A DNA stretch of 64,000 nt, from the NCBI GenBank assembly GCA_049323795.1, contig JBMOOH010000009.1, positions 136,409 through 200,408 of the forward strand. The letters are read 5' to 3'. Positions 46,680-54,095 of the stretch are shown in pieces. The DNA is from JAOADN01 sp049323795. Lineage in GTDB: Bacteria; Pseudomonadota; Alphaproteobacteria; Rhodobacterales; Rhodobacteraceae. The position numbers and the translations under genes were made by a program. The notes below the pieces were generated by a model, which saw nothing but the letters and a program-made list of their open reading frames with translations, ran no database searches and was not told the DNA's origin. The first letter of the stretch is position 1; the number at the start of each line of letters is the position of its first letter.

Positions 46680-47861
46680 TCAGTCCGCGGACAGCTCGGC
46701 GATGATCCGGTCCAGAACCGGCCGGCCGGCCATGGTCGCCACCAGGCGGGCACCGTCCATCCGGATCAGTCCGAGTTCGGCAAGGCCCTCGATGCGTCCG
46801 GCGGCGATCCGCCGGCCGAGAAGCCGCGCGTGCCGGTCGAGGTCGACGCCCTCGGCCAGCCGCAGGCCCATCAGCAGAAGCTCGTCCGCCTGCTCGGCAC
46901 GGGGGATCGCCAGGGCGGGCACCTCACCGCTTCCCCGCACCTCCACGGCCCGCAGCCAGTCGTCCGGCATCCGCAGCGCCTCGGTCGCATATCGCCGGCC
47001 CGCACGTGTCAGCCGACCATGCGCACCCGGCCCCGCGCCGGCGAAATCTCCCGACCGCCAGTAGATCAGGTTATGCCGGCCCTCCGCGCCGGGGCGCGCG
47101 TGGTTCGACACCTCATAGGCCGGCAGGCCGGCCGCTTCGCAGAGGTCCTGCGTGGCAAGGAAAAGGTCGGCTGCCCGATCCTCGTCCGGCAGCCCTTTCA
47201 GGCCTCCCGCCGCCAGCCGGGCGGAAAAGGCGGTGCCCGGCTCGATCGTGAGCTGATAGAGCGACAGGTGATCCACGGCCATGGCAAGCGCTTCGCGCAG
47301 TTCCGCCGTCCAGTCAGCGACCGTCTGGTCCTGTCGCGCATAGATCAGATCGAAGCTCACGCGGTCGAACCGCGCCCGTGCCAGATCGAAGGCTGCGCGC
47401 GCCTCTGCCACACTGTGGCGGCGGCCGAGCCGCCGCAGCTCCGCATCCCTCAGGGACTGCACCCCGAGCGACACCCTGGTCACGCCAGCCGCCGCATAGG
47501 CGCTGAAACGCCCCGCCTCGACGCTTCCGGGGTTGGCCTCCAGCGTGATCTCGGCGTCCGGGGCCGTCTTCCAGGTCCTGCGCACATGCTCGAGGATCGC
47601 GCCGACGAGGTCGGGGGGCATGAGGGACGGCGTACCCCCGCCGAGGAAAACGGTGTCGAGGGTCCGGCCGGCGGTCTGCGCGCCGATCCTGCCGATCTCG
47701 GCCAGGAACGCCGCGCGCCACCGTCCGGGATCCACCGACGCGGCGACATGGCTGTTGAAGTCGCAGTAGGGGCACTTCGATTCGCAGAACGGCCAGTGCA
47801 GGTAGAGCCCGAAGCCCCCCGCCTGCCAGTCCTCGCCGGGAATCTGCGCGCCGTCCGTCAT
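46680..47861 (-). CDS. hemW: HemW-type radical SAM heme chaperone
   Basis: 393 residues. GLYLHWPFCESKCPYCDFNSH holds CxxxCxxC plus the extra Cys found in HemW; the family is often misnamed HemN but lacks the HemN N-terminal extension. DTVFLGGGTPSLM and GVQSLRDAELRRLGR follow. It binds heme and delivers it to respiratory enzymes. The ATG at 47861 overlaps the ridA-type stop by 4 bases. Confidence 0.92.
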   Translation of the reverse strand: MTDGAQIPGEDWQAGGFGLYLHWPFCESKCPYCDFNSHVAASVDPGRWRAAFLAEIGRIGAQTAGRTLDTVFLGGGTPSLMPPDLVGAILEHVRRTWKTAPDAEITLEANPGSVEAGRFSAYAAAGVTRVSLGVQSLRDAELRRLGRRHSVAEARAAFDLARARFDRVSFDLIYARQDQTVADWTAELREALAMAVDHLSLYQLTIEPGTAFSARLAAGGLKGLPDEDRAADLFLATQDLCEAAGLPAYEVSNHARPGAEGRHNLIYWRSGDFAGAGPGAHGRLTRAGRRYATEALRMPDDWLRAVEVRGSGEVPALAIPRAEQADELLLMGLRLAEGVDLDRHARLLGRRIAAGRIEGLAELGLIRMDGARLVATMAGRPVLDRIIAELSAD

Positions 47862-48241
47862 CCCCGAAAGGCCGTGACCTCGACCTCGACCCTCATTTCG
47901 GGCCGGATCAGACCCGCAATCACCATCGTTGCCGCAGGCCGGATCTCGCCGAACGCCTCCTCCAGGGCCGGCGTGATCACATCCGCCAGTGCCGCGTCCG
48001 TGACCGTGTACTGCACGCGCACGACATCCTCCATGCGGAACCCCGCCTCGTCGAGCGCGGTCCGGATGATGTGGAAGCACTGCCGCGCCTGTTCCAGCGG
48101 GTCGTCCGCCCAACCGCCAAGCACGGGGTCATATCCCGTCGTGCCCGACACGAAACACCAGTCCCCGGCCACCACCGCGCGCGAATAACCCATCCTGCGC
48201 TCCAGCGGAAAGCCGGACGAGATCAGCCTGCGCCCGGTCAC
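47858..48241 (-). CDS. RidA/YjgF family protein
   Basis: 127 residues. YSRAVVAGDWCFVSGTTGYDP, then MEDVVRVQYTVTD and RPAATMVIAGLIRPEMRVEVEV, with the Arg of the ligand pocket present. RidA enzymes hydrolyse reactive enamines or imines, but this branch is broad and the activity is not certain. Overlaps rdgB and hemW by 4 bases each. Confidence 0.87.
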   Translation of the reverse strand: MTGRRLISSGFPLERRMGYSRAVVAGDWCFVSGTTGYDPVLGGWADDPLEQARQCFHIIRTALDEAGFRMEDVVRVQYTVTDAALADVITPALEEAFGEIRPAATMVIAGLIRPEMRVEVEVTAFRG

Positions 48242-48858
48242 TCGCCGTTCCCCAGCATCACCGCGGTGAACTTCCGCAATGCGTCCGCCCGGTGGCTCAG
48301 GCGGCCCTTCTCCTCGGCCGACATCTCGGCGAAGGTCCGGTCCTGGCCTGCGGGCACGAACATGGGGTCATAGCCGTGCCCCCCCTCGCCGCGCATCGGC
48401 CAGACCAGACATCCTTCAGAAATTCCTTCAAAAACAACGTCATGACCGTCCGGCCAGGCCAGGACCAGCGTCGCCCGGAACCGCGCCGTGCGCGGCTCGG
48501 GCGTCCGGCGCCGCTCGAGCTCCGCCCAGGTCCGGCGCATCGCCATCACGAAGTTGCGGCTTCCGTCCGGCGTCACCGCCCAGTCCGCCGTCCGAACCCC
48601 CGGCGCCCCGTCCAGCCCGTCCACCTCGATCCCGCTGTCGTCGGCCAGGCACGGCAGGCCCGTCGCCCGTGCCGCCGCGTGCGCCTTGATCCGCGCATTG
48701 CCGACATAGGTGCTCTCGGTCTCCTCCGGCTCGGGCAGGCCCAGCTCGCCCGCGCCCACCACCGCGATCCCCCAGGGCGCCAGCAGGTCCGCCATCTCGG
48801 CGAGCTTGCCGGGGTTGTGCGTGGCGACCACCAGGCGGTCGCCCCCGAGCCGCCTCAT
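48238..48858 (-). CDS. rdgB: RdgB/HAM1, dITP/XTP pyrophosphatase
   Basis: 206 residues. RLVVATHNPGKLAEMADLL, then LPCLADDSGIEVDGLDGAPGV, split by motif, and GGHGYDPMFVPAGQDRTFAEM are family signatures. It removes inosine and xanthosine triphosphates from the nucleotide pool. The ATG at 48858 overlaps the rph stop. Confidence 0.95.
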   Translation of the reverse strand: MRRLGGDRLVVATHNPGKLAEMADLLAPWGIAVVGAGELGLPEPEETESTYVGNARIKAHAAARATGLPCLADDSGIEVDGLDGAPGVRTADWAVTPDGSRNFVMAMRRTWAELERRRTPEPRTARFRATLVLAWPDGHDVVFEGISEGCLVWPMRGEGGHGYDPMFVPAGQDRTFAEMSAEEKGRLSHRADALRKFTAVMLGNGE

Positions 48859-49568
48859 CCCAGCGCCGCCGACTGCGCCGCAACCAGCCGCCCGGTCGCT
48901 CCAGCGGCGAGGTCCAGGAGCTGCCCGATCTCGTCGCGGCCGAAGGTCGCGCCTTCGGCCGACATCTGCACCTCGATCAGCCGCCCCCGCCCGGTCATCA
49001 CGAAGTTCCCGTCGGCCCCGGCCTCGCTGTCCTCGGTGTAGTCGAGGTCCACCAGCACCTGCCCGGCATAGATCCCGCAGCTCACCGCCGCCACATGGTC
49101 CACGATCGGGTCCGACGTCACCGCCCCGAGCTTCAGCAGCCTGTTCACCGCCAGCCGCAGGGCGACCCAGCCCCCGGTGATGGACGCGCAGCGCGTGCCG
49201 CCATCGGCCTGGATCACGTCGCAGTCCACCACGATCTGCCGCTCGCCCAGCGCCGCCCGGTCCACGCCCGCACGCAGGGACCGTCCGATCAGCCGCTGGA
49301 TCTCCTGCGTCCGCCCCGACTGCTTGCCCGCCGCCGCCTCGCGCCGGTTCCGCGTCGTCGTCGCGCGCGGCAGCATCCCGTATTCCGCCGTCACCCAGCC
49401 GAGCCCGGTGCCCTTCAGGAACGGCGGCGGCTTGTCCTCGATCGTCGCGGTGCAGAGCACATGCGTGTCCCCGCAGCGGATCAGGCACGACCCTTCCGCA
49501 TGGCGGGTGACGCCAATCTCGATCGACACGGGCCTCAGCTCGTCCAGTTTCCGTCCCGAAGGTCGCAT
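48855..49568 (-). CDS. rph: Ribonuclease PH
   Basis: 237 residues. MRPSGRKLDELRPVSIE, GTGLGWVTAEYGMLPRAT, IQADGGTRCASITG and DLDYTEDSEAGADGNFVMT, all RNase PH signatures. It trims tRNA 3' ends by phosphorolysis. The ATG at 49568 is the conserved start; an upstream ATG would add four residues. It heads the rph-rdgB-ridA-hemW chain. Confidence 0.95.
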   Translation of the reverse strand: MRPSGRKLDELRPVSIEIGVTRHAEGSCLIRCGDTHVLCTATIEDKPPPFLKGTGLGWVTAEYGMLPRATTTRNRREAAAGKQSGRTQEIQRLIGRSLRAGVDRAALGERQIVVDCDVIQADGGTRCASITGGWVALRLAVNRLLKLGAVTSDPIVDHVAAVSCGIYAGQVLVDLDYTEDSEAGADGNFVMTGRGRLIEVQMSAEGATFGRDEIGQLLDLAAGATGRLVAAQSAALG

Positions 49569-49658
49569 GACCGCCCCCATTTACCGCGATATCGGCGGCT
49601 TAGACCCGTCGGTCCCGGTCCGCAACCCCGAAGGCCGCGGGCTTGCTGTCGCGCCAGG

Positions 49659-49688
49659 TTGACGGGGACCTGTCCGCTCCCCTATCTA
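49659..49688 (+). promoter_or_regulatory. Promoter candidate for hrcA-grpE
   Basis: TTGACG (49659-49664), 18 bases, TATCTA (49683-49688), 40 bases ahead of hrcA. The sequence CCCCTATCTA around the -10 also resembles an RpoH -10, so heat control is possible. Confidence 0.5.
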
Positions 49689-49727
49689 GCTCCGTCCCGA
49701 ACCGGCGATGCCTCGATCTGCACCCAG

Positions 49728-50801
49728 ATGACCGACAGCCTGCGACTCTCGGAAATGAACGAACGCACGCGCGAAGTCTTTCGCCGCGTCGTCGAGGGCT
49801 ATCTGGAATCCGGCGACCCGGTGGGATCGCGCAGCCTGACCCGCGTGATGAGCGAAAAGGTCAGCGCCGCCACGATCCGCAACGTCATGCAGGATCTCGA
49901 ATACCTCGGCCTTCTCGGCAGCCCGCATGTCTCCGCCGGCCGCATCCCGACCGAAGCCGGCCTGCGCATGTTCGTCGACGGATTCATGGAGGTGCGAAGC
50001 CTCTCCGACGAAGACCGTGACGCCATCGAATCCTCGGCCGGCTCCGCCGAGCCCGAGGTATCGGCCCTCCTCGACCGCGTCGGCGCCACGCTGTCGGGCC
50101 TGACCCACGGCGCGAGCCTCGTGCTGACGCCCAAGCGCGAGGCTCCGCTCAGGCACGTCGAATTCCTGCCCCTCGGCCCCGACCGGGCGCTGGCGGTCCT
50201 CGTCTTCGGCGACGGCCATGTCGAGAACCGCGTCTTCGTCCCGCCCCCCGGCCAGACGCCGAGTTCGATGCGCGAGGCCGCGAACTTCCTCAACGCCGTC
50301 GCCGCCGGAAAGACCCTCGCCGAACTCCGCTCCGACCTCCGCATCCAGATGGAGGCCCACCGCCAGGAACTCGACTCGCTCGCCCGTGAGCTTGTGGAAA
50401 GCGGTCTCGCCATCTGGGAAAACCGGGGCGATGTCGAGGAACGCCTGATCGTCCGCGGCCGCGCCAACCTTCTCGACGCGGGCGACGAGACCGACCTCAA
50501 CCGGATCCGCAGCCTCTTCGACGACCTCGAGCGGAAGCGCGACATCGTGGATGTGCTCGACCTGACCGAGGGCGCGCCCGGCGTCCGCATCTTCATCGGG
50601 TCCGAGAACAAGCTTTTCTCCCTGTCGGGTTCATCCCTCGTCGTCTCGCCTTATATGAATGCCGACCGCACGATCGTCGGGGCCATCGGCGTGATCGGCC
50701 CGACCCGGCTCAACTACGGGCGCATCGTGCCCATCGTCGATTACACCGCGCAGCTCGTCGGGCGTCTTCTGTCCGGCGGGCGGAAGGATCAGGACCCATG
50801 A
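49728..50801 (+). CDS. hrcA: HrcA, heat-shock repressor
   Basis: 357 residues. The winged-helix start (LSEMNERTREVFRRVVEGYL, then GSRSLTR and SAATIRNVMQDLEYLGLL) and the C-terminal VRIFIGSEN, SSLVVSPY and GAIGVIGPTRLNYGRI are HrcA signatures. It binds CIRCE operators, typically at groESL; no CIRCE was found in this window. The ATG at 49728 is the family start; the frame is open upstream over rph antisense. Overlaps grpE by 4 bases. Confidence 0.94.
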   Translation: MTDSLRLSEMNERTREVFRRVVEGYLESGDPVGSRSLTRVMSEKVSAATIRNVMQDLEYLGLLGSPHVSAGRIPTEAGLRMFVDGFMEVRSLSDEDRDAIESSAGSAEPEVSALLDRVGATLSGLTHGASLVLTPKREAPLRHVEFLPLGPDRALAVLVFGDGHVENRVFVPPPGQTPSSMREAANFLNAVAAGKTLAELRSDLRIQMEAHRQELDSLARELVESGLAIWENRGDVEERLIVRGRANLLDAGDETDLNRIRSLFDDLERKRDIVDVLDLTEGAPGVRIFIGSENKLFSLSGSSLVVSPYMNADRTIVGAIGVIGPTRLNYGRIVPIVDYTAQLVGRLLSGGRKDQDP

Positions 50802-51352
50802 CAGACGTGAAGAAAGACGAGATCGCCGAGGATCAGGCCCAGCTTGGCGATGAGGCCGCTCTCGACGCCGCCGAGGGCGCGGCGGCCGAGATCGAGGCGC
50901 TGAGGGCCGAGCGCGACGAGATGCGCGACCGCTTCATGCGGGCGCTCGCGGACGCCGAGAACGCCCGCAAGCGCGGCGAACGCGACCGGCGCGAGGCCGA
51001 GCAATACGGCGCCTCGCGCTTTGCCCGCGACCTGCTGCCGGTCTATGACGCGATGAAGCGCGCGACCGAGACGGTGACGGACGAACAGCGCGCCGCGTTG
51101 TCCGCCGTGATCGAGGGCGTGGAACTGACCCTGCGCGAACTCACCAACGTCTTCACCAGGCACGGCCTCACCCCGATCAACCCCAAGGTCGGCGACCCCT
51201 TCGACCCCCAGAATCACCAGGCGATGTTCGAGGCGCCGCTGCCGGGAACGAAGGCCGGCGACATCATCCAGGTGATGGCCGAAGGCTTCATGCTGCACGA
51301 CCGCCTGCTGCGCCCCGCGCAGGTGGGGGTCAGTTCGACGCCGAAGTCGTGA
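50798..51352 (+). CDS. grpE: GrpE, nucleotide exchange factor for DnaK
   Basis: 184 residues. A long coiled coil (EIEALRAERDEMRDRFMRAL, ADAENARKRGERDRREAEQY) is followed by the beta-wing domain HGLTPINPKVGDPFDPQNHQA and GFMLHDRLLRPAQVGVS. Coupled to hrcA by ATGA. The stop is 2 bases from the stop of the convergent HD-domain gene. Confidence 0.96.
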   Translation: MTDVKKDEIAEDQAQLGDEAALDAAEGAAAEIEALRAERDEMRDRFMRALADAENARKRGERDRREAEQYGASRFARDLLPVYDAMKRATETVTDEQRAALSAVIEGVELTLRELTNVFTRHGLTPINPKVGDPFDPQNHQAMFEAPLPGTKAGDIIQVMAEGFMLHDRLLRPAQVGVSSTPKS

Positions 51353-51354
51353 TC

Positions 51355-51984
51355 TCAGGCCTCCGTTCCCGCCGCTTTCAACGGCTGCCCGTCCTTCGCC
51401 GCGCAGTGCCGGTCGACCACACGCTGGATCATCGGCGCGAAATGCCAATAGTCCGGCGTCTCCATTCCCGGTCGCTTGCCGGCCTCGTCGAGATAGCGCA
51501 CCTGCACAATTTCCTTCAGGTTCGGGTTCTTCTCGAATTCCGCCACCTCTTCGGCGCGCATCGGTCCGCCCTGAAGCGAGAGCGAATGGATCGAGGCTTC
51601 CGACAAGCGCTCCAAATAGTCGGGTTTCGTGGCGCAGAGGTAGCGCTTCGCCGCAACGTGATGGCGCACGCAGTCGGTGACGACGGGCGGAAAGAACCGC
51701 TCCAGAAGTTCCGCGCCGGCCTCCTCGTGAAAGCGGTCCTCGGTGTCGTCCATGCTGAAGGTCCCGAATTCCGAGGTGAAATGGCCGATGTCGTGCAGGA
51801 GCGCCGCAACGATGATCTCCTCCGGCAGCGCGCTCTGCGCGGCGATCGTCGCCCCCTGCAGCATGTGCTGGGCCATGGTCACGGGCTCGCCCAGATATTC
51901 CTCGTCGCCGCGCCGATCGAATACATCGCCGATGAAGGCGACGATGTTGTCCCGGGTCAGCCGGCCGAAATCGGGCCGCGTCAT
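51355..51984 (-). CDS. tmpB: HD-domain diiron oxygenase, TmpB/PhnZ type
   Basis: 209 residues. By recall of PhnZ, the mixed-valence diiron ligands and lid residues all have matches: Tyr30, Glu33, His40, His64-Asp65 (ALLHDIGH), His86, His109 (HHVAAKRYL) and Asp166 (RYLDEAGK). LSEASIHSLSLQGGPM is also shared. PhnZ and TmpB cleave the C-P bond of alpha-hydroxyphosphonates. The linked gene is a butyrobetaine-hydroxylase-like TmpA, so the likely step is 1-hydroxy-2-(trimethylammonio)ethylphosphonate to glycine betaine plus phosphate. ATG overlaps tmpA by 4 bases. Confidence 0.8.
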   Translation of the reverse strand: MTRPDFGRLTRDNIVAFIGDVFDRRGDEEYLGEPVTMAQHMLQGATIAAQSALPEEIIVAALLHDIGHFTSEFGTFSMDDTEDRFHEEAGAELLERFFPPVVTDCVRHHVAAKRYLCATKPDYLERLSEASIHSLSLQGGPMRAEEVAEFEKNPNLKEIVQVRYLDEAGKRPGMETPDYWHFAPMIQRVVDRHCAAKDGQPLKAAGTEA

Positions 51985-53123
51985 CCGGCCACCCCCCTCT
52001 GGCCGGCGCTCAGTGCGGCGAGCTTCGACAGAAGGCCGTCCCTGTCGGCGTAACAGCCCTGCAACCAGCGCGTGCCGGTTCCGGAATAGCCCTTGCGCGC
52101 GTGCAGCACGCGGGTGTTGTCCACAACAAAGCTTTCGCCCGGGCTCAGGCGGAACGTCACTTCCATCGCCGGATCGTCGATGATCTCGCCCAGACGCCGA
52201 TAGGCCGCATAGTAGGCCTCCATCGCCTCGAACGGGACATCGGTGATCGCCGCGGCCGAGCGGTTGTTGAAACGGATCGCGATCAGCTCCCCGTCCGGCG
52301 CAAGCTCTACCATCGGCCTGCGCGACCGCAGGACGACGCCCGCTTCGCCCGCATACTCGAAGCGCGCGCAATGTCGGGTCAGCACGTCAAACCATTCGCG
52401 GCTCTCTGCCCTGAGCCTGAGCGCCGCGGCAAACCCGTCGACCACCATGTTTTCCCCGCCGGCCGCCGAACTTTCGAGACAGTAAAGTACCTGCACAGTC
52501 GGCACCGGATCGCGATAGGGATTGTCGGTATGGGCCTGAAGCCCGAGGCCGGTATAGGCAAGGTTCGTGGGATTGACCGCGGTCCGCACGTCGAAATGCC
52601 GGCCATAGTTGGTCTCGCGGACGTAGCCGAAAAGCTCCACGACCCGCATGAGAGCCCCCTCCTCGACCGGCCCGTTCACCAGTCTGCCGAAGCCGTAGCG
52701 CGCGACGAGCGCCAGCCAGCGGCGAAGCGCGTCCGGGCTGCGCGACACTTCGGCGAAGTCCCCGGCCGGGACGTTGGCCATCAGGGACGCGTCCCAGATC
52801 TCGACTCCCGGCGCCATCCAGCCGGGCTCCTGGTCGAGCCTGCGGTCATAGCGGCTGGCCAGCAACCAGGCCGGATCATAGTCAACCGTCTTGCCCTCGG
52901 GCGCAAAGGTGACCCGCAAGCGATCCTCCTCCAGGCGCGCGGCGACGATCCGCGTATCCGCCGGAATGTCGCCGAGCGTGATCAGCCGCTGTCCGTTGCC
53001 GGGCGCGCGCGTCGCCGGATCCCAGGCGTTGTCGCGCAGCCAGACGGCGTGATAGCGTGCGCACCCCGCCCCGGTTTCGAGCATGAGCCAGCCGCCATCG
53101 GCGGCAATCGTGACGGGTGCCAT
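51981..53123 (-). CDS. tmpA: Fe(II)/2-oxoglutarate dioxygenase, TmpA type (butyrobetaine hydroxylase-like)
   Basis: 380 residues. An N-terminal DUF971-like domain (YHAVWLRDNAWDPATR, LLASRYD) is fused to a TauD-type catalytic domain with the iron facial triad His198-x-Asp200 (GLQAHTDNPYRDP) and His341 (DNTRVLHARKGY), and Arg352. Sequence alone fits gamma-butyrobetaine hydroxylase, but the paired HD oxygenase points to 2-(trimethylammonio)ethylphosphonate hydroxylation. Divergent from a LysR gene. Assignment rests on the gene pair; residual possibility is a carnitine-type enzyme. Confidence 0.75.
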   Translation of the reverse strand: MAPVTIAADGGWLMLETGAGCARYHAVWLRDNAWDPATRAPGNGQRLITLGDIPADTRIVAARLEEDRLRVTFAPEGKTVDYDPAWLLASRYDRRLDQEPGWMAPGVEIWDASLMANVPAGDFAEVSRSPDALRRWLALVARYGFGRLVNGPVEEGALMRVVELFGYVRETNYGRHFDVRTAVNPTNLAYTGLGLQAHTDNPYRDPVPTVQVLYCLESSAAGGENMVVDGFAAALRLRAESREWFDVLTRHCARFEYAGEAGVVLRSRRPMVELAPDGELIAIRFNNRSAAAITDVPFEAMEAYYAAYRRLGEIIDDPAMEVTFRLSPGESFVVDNTRVLHARKGYSGTGTRWLQGCYADRDGLLSKLAALSAGQRGVAG

Positions 53124-53175
53124 GCGGCGCTTCCTGAATTCTTGTCCGGTGACAGTCTGGCGGCTTCATGCATAA

Positions 53176-53211
53176 ATTCAATATAGCTTTCCTGAAGCTG
53201 AGGCATTGAAT
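53176..53211. promoter_or_regulatory. Nested palindromes between tmpA and the LysR gene
   Basis: ATTCAAT (53176-53182) and ATTGAAT (53205-53211) flank a second inverted repeat, AGCTT (53185-53189) and AAGCT (53195-53199). LysR regulators bind such T-N11-A type repeats in divergent promoters. Confidence 0.6.
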
Positions 53212-53216
53212 AGCTT

Positions 53217-54095
53217 ATGAAGGATCATGATCCCGGCTTTCCGCCCCTGGAATGGGTCCGCGCCTTTGAGGCAGCCGCGCGCGCCGGCAGCTTCACGCTG
53301 GCGGCGCGGGAACTCGGTCTCACCCAGGCCGCCGTCAGCCAGCGCATCGGCCATCTGGAGGCGCGACTTGGCACGGCGCTATTCCTTCGCCAGGCACGCC
53401 GCGTCGTCTTGACGGTGGAGGGAGAAACCTGGCTGCCTTTCGTTTCCGACGCGCTGAAAAGCCTCCAGCAGAGCGCGGAGGATCTGTTCTCGGCCGGGCG
53501 ACGGCGCATCACCCTATCGGCCAGCGCGTCGATATCGGAACTTTGGATCGTCCCCCGACTCGCGAGGATGCCCGCCCTGAACCGTCCCGACCTGTCGATC
53601 AAGACGATGGTCCTCAGCGGCGACTCCGGTCCGGCGGAGGCTCAGGCGGTTCGCGTCCGGTATGGTGCCGGCGGCTGGGCCGAGGAGTACCAAGTGCCGC
53701 TCTACCGCGAGGCGCTCGCGCCGGTTGCGGCGCCCGGGCTTCTTGCCGCGGGCGACTGGCGCGGGCTGCCGCGCATCGGCCTCACGGGTCCGCGGGCGGG
53801 CTGGAAGGAATGGTGCGCCTACAGCGGAGATCCGGTCACGCCCGCCCCGGTGCTGCGGTTCGACAGTTTCGCGGCGGCACGGGCCGCCGCCCGCGCCGGC
53901 CTGGGAATTCTGATCGGCTCACTGCCGCTGCTGGCGCCCGACCTGAGCGAGCGGGCGCTCGTCCGCCTCGGAGACGAAACATTCCGGCCGCCTGCGACCT
54001 ACTGGCTCTTGGCCGGACGAGACACCATTTCGCTGCGGCAATGGAAGCAGCTCTCCTCCGCCTTCGCAGAGCCTAGCCTGCCGTCAGACCCTTGA
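53217..54095 (+). CDS. LysR-family regulator, GcvA type
   Basis: 292 residues. The helix-turn-helix FTLAARELGLTQAAVSQRIG follows LEWVRAFEAAARAGS, and the effector domain resembles GcvA. It is divergent from tmpA with 93 bases between, so it likely controls tmpAB in response to the phosphonate or its product. Its last 23 bases overlap the convergent mutS end. Confidence 0.9.
   Translation: MKDHDPGFPPLEWVRAFEAAARAGSFTLAARELGLTQAAVSQRIGHLEARLGTALFLRQARRVVLTVEGETWLPFVSDALKSLQQSAEDLFSAGRRRITLSASASISELWIVPRLARMPALNRPDLSIKTMVLSGDSGPAEAQAVRVRYGAGGWAEEYQVPLYREALAPVAAPGLLAAGDWRGLPRIGLTGPRAGWKEWCAYSGDPVTPAPVLRFDSFAAARAAARAGLGILIGSLPLLAPDLSERALVRLGDETFRPPATYWLLAGRDTISLRQWKQLSSAFAEPSLPSDP

Noticed and set aside
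49569..49727. CIRCE operator for HrcA
   Set aside because: No TTAGCACTC-N9-GAGTGCTAA-like repeat upstream of hrcA or elsewhere that I could find.
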